Below are positions 1 to 10,785 of a DNA stretch of 64,000 nt, in pieces. Within the stretch, counting starts at the first letter, position 1, and each line of letters opens with the position of its first letter. The notes under the pieces are model-generated. The model saw only the letters and a program-made list of their open reading frames with translations, ran no database searches and was not told where the DNA came from. The position numbers and the translations under genes were made by a program. The stretch comes from Stictocephala bisonia (Eukaryota > Arthropoda > Insecta > Hemiptera > Membracidae): positions 1,162,345 to 1,226,344 of the forward strand of contig JAQJVL010000005.1 of assembly GCA_035578905.1 (NCBI GenBank), given 5' to 3'.

Positions 1-2045
1 CTGCATCATAATATTTCAGAATAAAACATGGTTGTTATATAAACTTTTCAGTACCAAAAGTTGGCATTTTTAACTATTTGAGTGTCCAAAGCTTAAAAAC
101 GGTTAATTTTACGGGAAAACACAAAGCATAAAAAAAGGCTTAAAATTACATTTTCCATCATAAAATATACTTAAAAAATAGTGTTCCTATAGAAAAAATT
201 AAGTTTTCCGTCATTATGGAAAATGGCAGTTTTTTGAAAATCGCTAAATGCATATTTTTATTAAGGTGGTTCGGCCGGCATTAGGGTCAACTGAGTTCCA
301 CTACGCGCACTAGCTGTACGTCTGACCGCGACGTACTCACTCACAAAAACTCGACCCCTCCCCCTCCCCTGGGATGGATGGTGTATAATTGCAGGAAGTC
401 GTTTAAGCGCCATCCTGTGGGTGCGGGTGCTGTGTCTCGCTGTACGTGTGCGTAGGGATTGGATTTGTAATATAACATGCAAAAACATGTAAAAGTACAA
501 CCACAAGTTGAGTATATAAAGTTAATCAATTTTGTAAATTGTGTGATATTAAAAAGCATAAAATGCCGAACACGACACTATTTCTCGTCGTAATAAAATA
601 AAAACAAACATATAACATTAATTATTGTTTGTCAGTAAATTGTTAATCTAAATTGTTAATGTAAATTGTTAATCTAAACACGCCATTTTTATGATGAATA
701 ATGCGTGTATTGTGGAACTGTTGGACTGAGAGATAATAAACTGCATGTGCATATTTAAATATTATAATCTTAATGCTGCAATGTAATTGGTGCTGTTGCT
801 GTTTTGTAGCATTGTAAAATAAATAAATAAATAAATTATTTAAAATCAGTTTTGCTAATTTGCAGTAAACTTACGTAATTTAAAATAACCGATGAGCAAG
901 GCCAGACCTGAGAGGGTCTGTTTTAAAATTTGGGAATAATCGGGGAAATAGTTCCTTAATTCTGTTTGTACCAAGAAAGTCCAAATTCACATCTTGGAGG
1001 TAATGGATTTATAATTATAAACATAAATTTAATGAAAGAACTACTTGGAAGGCAATTAATAGCTGATATAAAGACACTGCAATCGAAATAATAAAAAAAT
1101 TGTTTTTGACCAAACAGCCTTAATCAGGAAAAAGTAGACGAAGTTCCCATTTAAAGTTTGTTGGATATCTGTGGGTTTAAAAGATTCCAATGGTGGCACA
1201 CTTAAAAAAATCACCCCAGTAGTATATGTTGACTTTTTTCGATTGGTGATGGTGAAAGATGAGCTACTTGGGCCCCTGGAATCATTCCACGTCTTTACAC
1301 TGACGATTCACAAATATATATATGGCGAATAAATTAATTCTGAAACCCCTGTAAGTTTAAAAAGTATTTTCAATATTGGTTTTTGCTAGAAATATGCTAA
1401 CAAAGTCTAACTTTGCGTTTTTGGCTTTAAATGTATTTTTTTGTAAGTGACAAAACTATCACTTAAAAACCAATCACCCCAAAAGACCATCTCATATCGT
1501 AATAGACTTTCACTGTAAATAATAATGTAGATACAAAATAACGAATAAGGGTTATTTTGTTTTAAAAGAGGCAATTTGAATGATTGATAACTTTGATATA
1601 TAAGGCCATATAATTATGTATAAGGATGTACAGTATGTATAATATACAAAGTGAAAAGCAAAACGCACACAGTCATACATTGTTTATCACAAGATCTTAT
1701 CTTTTTTACCAAACACCACCTCCTGTAATGTTGGAAAATTTGTTGTAGTCAAGCCATATATTTTCCATTTACAGACGAAGTTTTCCGTGGCTTAGTTGTA
1801 ATCGACGTGATAAGGCTGTTGGCTTGCCGCCCACAGAGTTAGGAATGAGGTCGGTCTGTCCCTACTCGGCGGGCACCCCGCAGCGATACATGTTAGCGCC
1901 ATTGCCACTTGCCAATAACATTACCGCCCACTTTCCGGAACACTGACGAACTTCAAAAACGTGAATTCTTCTCTACAGTAATAAAATCAATTTAGTAGAA
2001 ATTATTTAAAAAGTGTTATTATAGTATTTTAATAAAAGAAGTCAA
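1..2045. other. AT-rich non-coding stretch
   Basis: No supportable gene was found here. The sequence is mostly AT-rich, with two GC-richer islands at about 265-470 and 1790-1950. The island near 265-470 has short open frames without recognisable domains. Both islands could be remnants of repeats or distal exons or promoters, but nothing in the sequence decides this. Confidence 0.5.
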
Positions 2046-2696
2046 TTAGTTCAAATCTCAAATCATTCTTCTAAATTAATCAACCTGTGCTATGGTGTCC
2101 CTCAGGGCTCAATTCTCTGCCCAGTCCTGTTCTTAGTTTTTGTCAATGACATTGGGGCATTACTGCAACAGGGGAAACCCGTACTGTATGCAGATGATAT
2201 AACCCTGTGTTTTAGAGACAATGCAATTGAACTTGTAGAACAAGCTTTTTTACAGTTGAATAAATACATTCAACATTTCAAGAGCCTTAACCTAAAAGCA
2301 AACACTTCTAAATCAAACATTTTTAATTTTTCCTTACGTCCCTGTGACTTAGAATGGAACCCAAGTGTGATGTTGAAGGATATCATGCTAGAAGAAGTAC
2401 ACACGTTAAAATTCCTTGGAATACACCTGAATCGAGGGTTGACATGGAACGTCTATACTGACACGGTATGCGCTATATTAACATCAGTCATATTTGTTTT
2501 GAGGACATTGGCTAGTTACTGCCCTATTCAGGTCCTGATGACCGCGTATTATGGCTTGATATATCCTCACTTAGTTTATGGCGTAGTGTTGTGGAGATCC
2601 TGTGCGAACAGTCAATTCTTGATATTGTTCAGATTACAGAAAAAGGTAATACGAATAATCGCAAACAACGCCCACAACGCCACATACGTTTACTGA
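2046..2696 (+). pseudogene. LINE reverse transcriptase fragment (CR1/Jockey group)
   Basis: This is an open stretch of a non-LTR retrotransposon reverse transcriptase, truncated at both ends. The frame shows the GVPQGS motif near 2095-2112, followed by the catalytic YADD box near 2188-2199. It continues through the thumb-like region (LKFLGIHLNRGLTW) to a C-terminal part reading PHLVYGVVLWRSC. The open frame runs to a TGA at 2694-2696. Neither the endonuclease domain nor ORF1 is present, so the copy is inactive. From 2593 onward the sequence is also found inverted at 9192-9297, so the breakpoint of the large inverted duplication lies inside this element. Confidence 0.8.
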
Positions 2697-3890
2697 GTGG
2701 GTGTCAAGTACCGTCTGTTAGTTTGCAAACGTAGTGTCATGCGTTCCTTCTACTCCAGCTGCCTTCGTCCAACATCGGTCATATTCATTGTTCTCACCAC
2801 ATTTTGAACTTGACTCTGATAACTGACCTGTCTATTAATTGTACCTATCTCCGAGAACTAATATTGCAAATGTGGGTTATATATTCAGAGCATTATTTAC
2901 GTTTTTGCGAATAATTTAAAGTAATTTTGGAATAAACTCATTATTTAATTTCTTTATTTCATAATCCACGACGGCACTGGGTTATTTGATTCATGGATTC
3001 TTGTTTGGCATTACCCAGTAAATAAGTTACGAGGGGAATATTTTAATTGGCTATTCACTTTTCAATTGAAATTCCTTTATAAATATTCACATTTTAGCCA
3101 ATGGTTATGCCATTAGTTATTTTGATGTCTTGGCTATACTATTTCATTATCATTTAATTTTGAATAAATAAAAGTATGTTTAGTTGAATGTTCTAACAAA
3201 TAAAACAGTTTTGATTTGTAATTAAAATAACAAATATTAGTTTGTTTAATATTCGTTTACAATAACACTGGATAAATTGAACACGATGAGATCTCTATCA
3301 AATCAGAACTTAACATTAAAAACTAACTATAAAAAATGCGCTAAAGTAAAATTCACAAGTTTATAAACAAAAATACAAGATGAGGAGAAACCAAAACAAT
3401 AATGATCCCGGATATTATTTACATGAGTTCAAAGGGAGTGAATCCACTTTGAGACGTGGAATCACTCCGCCGCCCCCCCCCCTTCCCCCCCAATGGGTGA
3501 GGTAAAGGAGGTGTGGTAACGGGGATTAGTGATGACAATTAATGTTATACACAGTTTATGTGCTTGTATATATCCAGAAATAATTACATGGCAAATTACT
3601 CATGTCTTAGTAATGTTAGTATTATAAACCATAAGTCTAGTGAAGTCAACGTTAATAGACTGTCAGCACGCAACACAGATCCACGTTCTATGGATGATTA
3701 ATTATCAAGAATCCACTGGATTCGCGAGAAATTATATTTCTATACCATCGATATACATTTTCTAATATAGTGTCATATATTTATTTCGAACAGACAGATA
3801 TCTATTTCGTTTTTCATTGGTAGCACTCAAATACTCTTAGTATGACATTTTGTCCTGATCTCGAACATGACACTGTTTATTGGCCAAGTG
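2697..3890. repeat. Unique-sequence part of the left palindrome arm
   Basis: This AT-rich block without a recognisable gene is matched inverted at about 7990-9190. It contains a C-run (3468-3490) that is a G-run in the other arm. It may in part be the 3' UTR or flank of the LINE fragment that ends at 2696. Confidence 0.7.
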
Positions 3891-3959
3891 TTAGTCTCAA
3901 ATCTACCCATACTCGTACGATGATGGTTACTCTCCCACCTACCCATAAAAGTAAGACAG

Positions 3960-4650
3960 CAGTAACTCTCCCACCTACCAATAATACACGTACTATGGTA
4001 GTTACTCTCGCAACTACATATACACGGACAATAATGGTTACTCTCCCACCTACCAATAATACACGTACTATGGTAGTTACTCTCGCAACTACATATACAC
4101 GTACAATAATGGTTACTTTCCCACCTACCAATAATACACGTACTATGGTAGTTACTCTCGCAACTACATATACACGGACAATAATGGTTACTATCCCACC
4201 TACCAATATTACACGTACTATGGTAGTTACTCACGCAACTACATATACACGGACAATAATGGTTACTCTCCCACCTACCAATATTACACGTACTATGGTA
4301 GTTACTCACGCAACTACATATACACGTACAATAATGGTTACTCTCCCACCTACCAATATTACACGTACTATGGTAGTTACTCACTCAACTACATATACAC
4401 GGACAATAATGGTTACTCTCCCACCTACCAATAATACACGTACTATGGTAGTTACTCACGCAACTACATATACACGTACAATAATGGTTACTCTCCCACC
4501 TACCAATAATTCACGTACTATGGTAGTTACTCACGCAACTACATATACACGTACAATAATGGTTACTCTCCCACCTACCAATATTACACGTACTATGGTA
4601 GTTACTCACGCAACTACGTATACACGGACGATAATGGTTAATCTCCCACC
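3960..4650 (+). repeat. 75-bp minisatellite, left arm, 9 units
   Basis: The tandem unit of about 75 bp consists of two related halves. One half contains ACGTACTATGGTAGTTACTC and the other contains GGACAATAATGGTTACTCTC. Nine copies of the ACGTACTATGG core were counted, spaced at 75 bases. Because 75 is a multiple of three, frames on both strands stay open, so the long T/R-rich open frames here are not evidence of a gene. Confidence 0.9.
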
Positions 4651-5310
4651 TATATTCACGTACGATGATGGTTACTCTCCCACCTACCCACATACGTACG
4701 ATGGTGGTTACTCTCCCACGTACTTATACATGTACGATGGTGGTTACTCTCTGTCCTACCTAAACATGTACGGTGGTGGTTACTCTCCCACATACCCACA
4801 CACGTAAGATGTTGGTTGCTGTCCTACATACTTGTACATGTACGGTGGTGGTTACTCTACCACCTACCTATACATGTACGGTGGTGGCTATTCTTCCACC
4901 TACCTATACATGTACCGTGGTGATTACACTCCCACCTACCTATACATGTACGGTGGTAGTTACTCTCCCACGTACTTGTACATGTGCTATGATGGTTCCT
5001 CTCCCATCTACCTATACACGTACGGTGGTGGTTACACTCGCACGTACCTATACATGTGCGGTGATGGTTACTCTCCCACCTACATAAACATGTACGATGA
5101 TGGATAATCTCTCACCTACCCACAAACGTACGATGCTAGTTACTCTCGCACATACATATATACGTACGGTGGCGGTTACGCTTCGCACCCACCTATACAC
5201 GTACGGTGGTGGTTACACTCGCACGTACTTGTACATTTGCGGTGGTGGATACTCTCCCACCTACCCATACATGTATGGTGGTGGTTACTCTCCTACCTGC
5301 CTATACTCGT
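4651..5310 (+). repeat. 36-bp minisatellite, left arm
   Basis: Degenerate tandem copies of about 36 bp are built around CGTACGGTGGTGGTTACTCT followed by CCCACCTACC. The unit shares the CGTACG-TGGT-TTACTCTCC core with the neighbouring 75-bp and 28-bp arrays, so the three probably descend from one ancestor. Open frames such as 4773-5087 are by-products of the unit length. Confidence 0.85.
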
Positions 5311-5311
5311 A

Positions 5312-5455
5312 CGAGGAAAATTTTGGGGAGGAGGGTGGGGGTTGGTACCACTGCGCCGCCATCTTGGATCCGGTCACGTGACCACCGCCATCTTGGATCC
5401 GCTTCCGGAAAAGTGAGTCTCGCTACCCCCACTATATGCTACTTACGTGTATAGG
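5312..5455 (+). promoter_or_regulatory. GC-rich hinge module X1 (YY1-like sites and E-box)
   Basis: This module has two copies of CCGCCATCTTGG (5356-5367 and 5385-5396) flanking a perfect 12-bp palindrome GGTCACGTGACC (5372-5383). An ETS-like CTTCCGG follows at 5402-5408. CCGCCATCTT resembles the YY1/Pleiohomeotic site and CACGTG is an E-box, so the block resembles a TATA-less promoter; promoter activity is an inference. The module lies at the hinge of the palindrome and recurs in direct orientation at 9340-9475. Confidence 0.5.
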
Positions 5456-6264
5456 TGTATAGGAGAGTAAATACCATCGTACGTGTATAGGAGAGTAAAT
5501 ACCATCGTACGTGTATAGGTAGGTGGGAGAGTAAATACTACCGTACGTGTATAGGAGAGTAAATACCACCGTACGTGTATAGGAGAATAAATACCATCGT
5601 ACGAGTATAGGTAGGTAGGAGAGTAACCACCACCGTACATGTATGGGTAGGTGGGAGAGTATCCACCACCGCAAATGTACAAGTACGTGCGAGTGTAACC
5701 ACCACCGTACGTGTATAGGTGGGTGCGAAGCGTAACCGCCACCGTACGTATTTATGTATGTGCGAGAGTAACTAGCATCGTACGTTTGTGGGTAAGCGAG
5801 AGATTATCCATCATCGTGCATGTTTATGTAGGTGGGAGAGTAACCATCACCGCACATGTATAGGTACGTGCGAGTGTAACCACCACCGTACGTGTATAGG
5901 TAGATGGGAGTGGAACCATCATAGCACATGTACAAGTACGTGGGAGAATAACCACCACCGTACATGTATAGGTAGGTGGGAGTGTAATCACCACGGTACA
6001 TGTATAGGTAGGTGGAAGAGTAGCCACCACCGTACATGTATAGGTAGGTGGTAGAGTAACCACCACCGTACATGTACAAGTATGTAGGACAGCAACCAAC
6101 ATCTTACGTGTGTGGGTATGTGGGAGAGTAACCACCACCGTACATGTTTAGGTAGGACAGAGAGTAACCACCATCGTACATGTATAAGTACGTGGGAGAG
6201 TAACCACCATCGTACGTATGTGGGTAGGTGGGAGAGTAACCATCATCGTACGTGAATATAGGTG
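5456..6264 (-). repeat. 28-bp and 36-bp minisatellites, right arm
   Basis: First come copies of a unit of about 28 bp (GTATAGGAGAGTAAATACC with a CGTACG core), then units of about 36 bp. The 36-bp units are the reverse complement of the left-arm array at 4651-5310. The order 28-mer, 36-mer, 75-mer mirrors the other arm only from the 36-mer onward; the left arm ends at the hinge module. Confidence 0.85.
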
Positions 6265-7950
6265 GGAGATTAACCATTATCGTCCGTGTATACGTAGTTG
6301 CGTGAGTAACTACCATAGTACGTGTAATATTGGTAGGTGGGAGAGTAACCATTATTGTACGTGTATATGTAGTTGCGTGAGTAACTACCATAGTACGTGT
6401 ATTATTGGTAGGTGGGAGAGTAACCATTATTGTCCGTGTATATGTAGTTGCGTGAGTAACTACCATAGTACGTGTAATATTGGTAGGTGGGGGAGTAACC
6501 ATTATTGTACGTGTATATGTAGTTGCGTGAGTAACTACCATAGTACGTGTATTATTGGTAGGTGGGAGAGTAACCATTATTGTCCGTGTATATGTAGTTG
6601 CGTGAGTAACTACCATAGTACGTGTAATATTGGTAGGTGGGAGAGTAACCATTATTGTCCGTGTATATGTAGTTGCGTGAGTAACTACCATAGTACGTGT
6701 ATTATTGGTAGGTGGGAGAGTAACCATTATTGTACGTGTATATGTAGTTGCGTGAGTAACTACCATAGTACGTGTAATATTGGTAGGTGGGAGAGTAACC
6801 ATTATTGTCCGTGTATATGTAGTTGCGTGAGTAACTACCATAGTACGTGTATTATTGGTAGGTGGGAGAGTAACCATTATTGTCCGTGTATATGTAGTTG
6901 CGTGAGTAACTACCATAGTACATGTAATATTGGTAGGTGGGAGAGTAACCATTATTGTCCGTGTATATGTAGTTGCGTGAGTAACTACCATAGTACGTGT
7001 ATTATTGGTAGGTGGGAGAGTAACCATTATTGTCCGTGTATATGTAGTTGCGTGAGTAACTACCATAGTACGTGTAATATTGGTAGGTGGGAGAGTAACC
7101 ATTATTGTCCGTGTATATGTATTTGCGTGAGTAACTACCATAGTACGTGTATTATTGGTAGGTGGGAGAGTAACCATTATTGTCCGTGTATATGTAGTTG
7201 CGTGAGTAACCACCATAGTACGTGTATTATTGGTAGGTGGGAGAGTAACCATTATTGTCCGTGTATATGTAGTTGTGAGAGTAACCACTATAGTACGTGT
7301 AATATTGGTAGGTGGGAGAGTAACCATTACTGTACGTGTATATGTAGTTGCGTGAGTAACTACCATAGTACGTGTAATATTGGTAGGTGGGAGAGTAACC
7401 ATTATTGTCTTTGTATATGTAGTTGCGTGAGTAACTACCATAGTACGTGTAATATTGGTAGGTGGGAGAGTAACCATTATTGTCCGTGTATATGTAGTTG
7501 AGTGAGTAACTACCATAGTACGTGTATTATTGGTAGGTGGGAGAGTAACCATTATTGTACGTGTATATGTAGTTGCGTGAGTAACTACCATAGTACGTGT
7601 ATTATTGGTAGGTGGGAGAGTAACCATTATTGTCCGTGTATATGTAGTTGCGTGAGTAACTACCATAGTACGTGTAATATTGGTAGGTGGGAGAGTAACC
7701 ATTATTGTCCGTGTATATGTAGTTGCGTGAGTAACTACCATAGTACGTTTAATATTGGTAGGTGGTAGAGTAACCATTATTGTCCGTGTATATGTAGTTG
7801 CGTGAGTAACTACCATAGTACGTGTATTATTGGTAGGTGGGAAAGTAACCATTATTGTACGTGTATATGTAGTTGCGAGAGTAACTACCATAGTACGTGT
7901 ATTATTGGTAGGTGGGAGAGTTACTGCCGTCATACTTTTATGGGTAGGTG
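6265..7950 (-). repeat. 75-bp minisatellite, right arm, about 22 units
   Basis: This is the reverse complement of the left-arm 75-bp array, expanded to about 22 units (core CCATAGTACGTGTA spaced every 75 bases from 6312 to 7887). Over most of the array neighbouring units alternate between a GTAATATT and a GTATTATT variant. That indicates amplification of a 150-bp dimer. A 620-codon open frame on the minus strand (7966-6104) and a 427-codon frame on the plus strand result from the unit length being divisible by three and are not considered genes. Confidence 0.9.
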
Positions 7951-9297
7951 GGAGAGTAACCATCATCGTACGAGTATGGGTAGATTTGAGACTAACACTT
8001 GGCCAATAAACATGTCATGTTCGAGATCAGGACAAAATGTCATACTAAGAGTATTTGAGTACTACCAATGAAAAACGAAATAGATATTATTTGTCTGTTC
8101 GAAATAAATATATGACACTATATTAGAAAATGTATATCGATGGTATAGAAATATAATTTCTCGCGAATCCAGTGGATTCTTGATAATTAATCATCCATAG
8201 AACGTGGATCTGTGTTGCGTGCTGACAGTCTATTAACGTTGACTTCACTAGACTTATGGTTTATAATACTAACATTACTAAGACATGAGTAATTTGCCAT
8301 GTAATTATTTCTGGATATATACAAGCACATAAACTGTGTATAACATTAATTGTCATCACTAATCCCCGTTACTACACCTCCTTTACCTCGCCCGTTGGGG
8401 GGGAAGGGGGGGGGGCGGCGGAGTGATTCCACGTCTCAAAGTGGATTCACTCCCTTTGAACTCATGTAAATAATATCCGGGATCATTATTGTTTTGGTTT
8501 CTCATCATCTTGTATTTTTGTTTATAAACTTGTGAATTTTACTTTAGCGCATTTTTTATAGTTAGTTTTTAATGTTAAGTTCTGATTTGATAGAGATCTC
8601 ATCGTGTTCAATTTATCCAGTGTTATTGTAAACGAATATTAAACAAACTAATATTTGTTATTTTAATTACAAATCAAAACTGTTTTATTTGTTAGAACAT
8701 TCAACTAAACATACTTTTATTTATTCGAAATTAAATGATAATGAAATAGTATAGCCAAGACATCAAAATAACTAATGGCATAACCATTGGCTAAAATGTG
8801 AATATTTATAAAGGAATTTCAGTTAAAAAGTGAACAGCCAATTAAAATATTCCCCTCGTAACTTATTTACTGGGTAATGCCAAACAAGAATCCATGAATC
8901 AAATAACCCAGTGCCGTCGTGGATTATGAAATAAAGAAATTAAATAATGAGTTTATTCCAAAATTACTTTAAATTATTCGCAAAAACGTAAATATTGCTC
9001 TGAATGTATAACCCACATTTGCAATATTAGTTCTCGGAGATAGGTACAATTAATAGACAGGTCAGTTATCAGAGTCAAGTTCAAAATGTGGTGAGAACAA
9101 TGAATATGACCGATGTTGGACGAAGGCAGCTGGAGTAGAAGGAACGCATGACACTACGTTTGCAAACTAACAGACGGTACTTGACGCCCACTCAGTAAAC
9201 GTATGTGGCGTTGTGGGCGTTGTTTGCGATTATTCGTATTACCTTTTTCTGTAATCTGAACAATATCAAGAATTGACTGTTCACACAGGATCTCCGG
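7951..9297 (-). repeat. Unique-sequence part of the right palindrome arm
   Basis: This is the inverted copy of the left-arm unique block (2593-3890), with small differences such as a few-base indel near 8085. It ends abruptly at about 9297 within the retrotransposon RT sequence. It is then joined to unrelated G-rich DNA (9298-9360). Confidence 0.8.
9192..9297 (-). pseudogene. Duplicated tail of the LINE reverse transcriptase
   Basis: On the minus strand the frame reads RSCVNSQFLILFRLQKKV and continues to the same end as the fragment at 2593-2696. Only this tail is present. It exists because the inverted duplication copied it, not through an independent insertion. Confidence 0.8.
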
Positions 9298-9339
9298 GGA
9301 ATTTGGGGGTAATGTGGGGAAATGTAAGTGAAATGTGGG

Positions 9340-9475
9340 GGAAATGGAAGGAAATTTTGGGGTGGGGGGGGGGTTGGTACCACTGCGCCACCATCTTGGA
9401 TCCGGTCACGTGACCGCCGCCATCTTGGATCCGCTTCCGGAAAAGTGAGTCTCGTTCCACCCACTATATGCTACT
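9340..9475 (+). promoter_or_regulatory. GC-rich module X2, direct copy of the hinge module
   Basis: This block carries the same order of motifs as 5312-5455. A CACCATCTTGG site lies near 9389-9399, GGTCACGTGACC at 9404-9415, CCGCCATCTTGG at 9417-9428 and CTTCCGG just downstream. It is preceded by a G-run as in X1. A third, partial copy lacking the motif part (starting AAAAGTGAGTCTCG) lies at about 9613-9655. Direct repetition of X on the outer side of the right arm suggests that X belongs to a repeated element together with the following 28-bp minisatellite. Confidence 0.5.
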
Positions 9476-10765
9476 TACGTGTATAGGTGTATAGGAGAGT
9501 AAATACCATCGTACGTGTATAGGAGAGTAAATACCATCGTACGTGTATAGGTAGGTGGGAGAGTAAATACTACCGTACGTGTATAGGAGAGAAAATACCA
9601 CCGTACGTGTATAGGAAAAGTGAGTCTCGCTACCCCCACTATATGCTACTCACGTAAATTGGTATTTACTCTCCCATCTACCAATACACGTACGATGGTA
9701 TTTACTCTCTAATATACGTACGGTAGTATTTACTCTCCCACCTACCTATACACGTACGGTGGTATTTACTCTCCCATCTACCGATACACGTACGGTGGTA
9801 TTTACTCTCTTATATACGTACGGTGGTATTTACTCTCTCACCTACCTATACATGTACGGTGGTATTTATTCTCCCACGTACCTATACACGTACGACGGAA
9901 ATTACTCTCCTATACACGTACGATGGTATTTACTCTCCTATACACGTACGATGGTATTTACTCTCCTATACACGTACGATGGTATTTACTCTCCTATACA
10001 CGTACGGTGGTATTTACTCTCTTATATACGTACGGTGGTATTTACTCTCTCACCTACCTATACACGTACGATGGTATTTACTCTCCTATACACGTACGAT
10101 GGTATTTACTCTCCTATACACGTACGGTGGTATTTACTCTCTTATATACGTACGGTGATATTTTCTCTCCCACCTACCCATACATGCTATACACGTACGA
10201 TGGTATTTACTCTCCTATACACGTACGATGGTATTTACTCTCCTATACACGTACGGTGGTATTTACTCTCTTATATACGTACGGTGGTATTTTCTCTCCC
10301 ACCTACCCATACATGTACGGTGGTATTTACTCTCTCACCTACCTATACATGTACGGTGGTATTTATTCTCCCACGTACCTATACACGTACGACGGAAATT
10401 ACTCTCCTATACACGTACGATGGTATTTACTCTCCTATACACGTACGATGGTATTTACTCTCCTATACACGTACGATGGTATTTACTCTCCAATACACGT
10501 ACGGTGGTATTTACTCTCTTATATACGTACGGTGGTATTTTCTCTCCCACCTACCCATACATGTACGGTGGTATTTTCTCTCCCACCTACCCATACATGT
10601 ACGGTGGTATTTACTCTCCCACCTACCTATACACGTACGACGGAAATTGCTCTCCTATACACGTACGATGGTATTTACTCTCCTATACACGTACGATGGT
10701 ATTTACTCTCCTATACACGTACGATGGTATTTACTCTCTTACCTACCTATACACGTACGATGGTG
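9476..10765. repeat. 28-bp minisatellite array
   Basis: A short stretch lies in minus orientation (9476-9612), followed by a long array in plus orientation (9655-10765). The units are of about 28 bp containing CGTACGATGGTATTTACTCT, interspersed with 36-bp variants containing CCCACCTACC. The long open frames in this region (for example 9759-10781) come from near-regular unit lengths and have no domain support. Confidence 0.9.
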
Positions 10766-10785
10766 GTGGTCAAGTTATTAACTAA

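Larger units (their letters stand above)
2593..9297. repeat. Giant imperfect inverted repeat (palindrome)
   Basis: Sequence 2593-5300 recurs as its reverse complement in about 5600-9297. Clear anchors are the RT tail (2593-2696 against 9192-9297), the C/G-run block (3468-3490 against 8392-8420) and the block starting TATGACATTTTGTCC at 3841, matched inverted around 8034-8045. The arms differ by scattered substitutions and small indels of a few percent. Their minisatellite copy numbers also differ greatly. The hinge is a short GC-rich module (5312-5455). An assembly artefact is not excluded, but the sequence divergence argues against a simple read-through hairpin. Confidence 0.85.

Noticed and set aside
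6104..7966. A 620-codon open frame with TRTMVVTHATTYT-type periodic protein
   Set aside because: It lies exactly on the 75-bp minisatellite. The unit length is divisible by three and frames on both strands are open. There is no domain, no splice or start context, and copy number differs between the palindrome arms.
9759..10781. Long open frames with VFTLLYTYDGIYSP repeats
   Set aside because: By-product of the 28-bp and 36-bp minisatellite. Three frames are open at once, and there is no sign of coding constraint.
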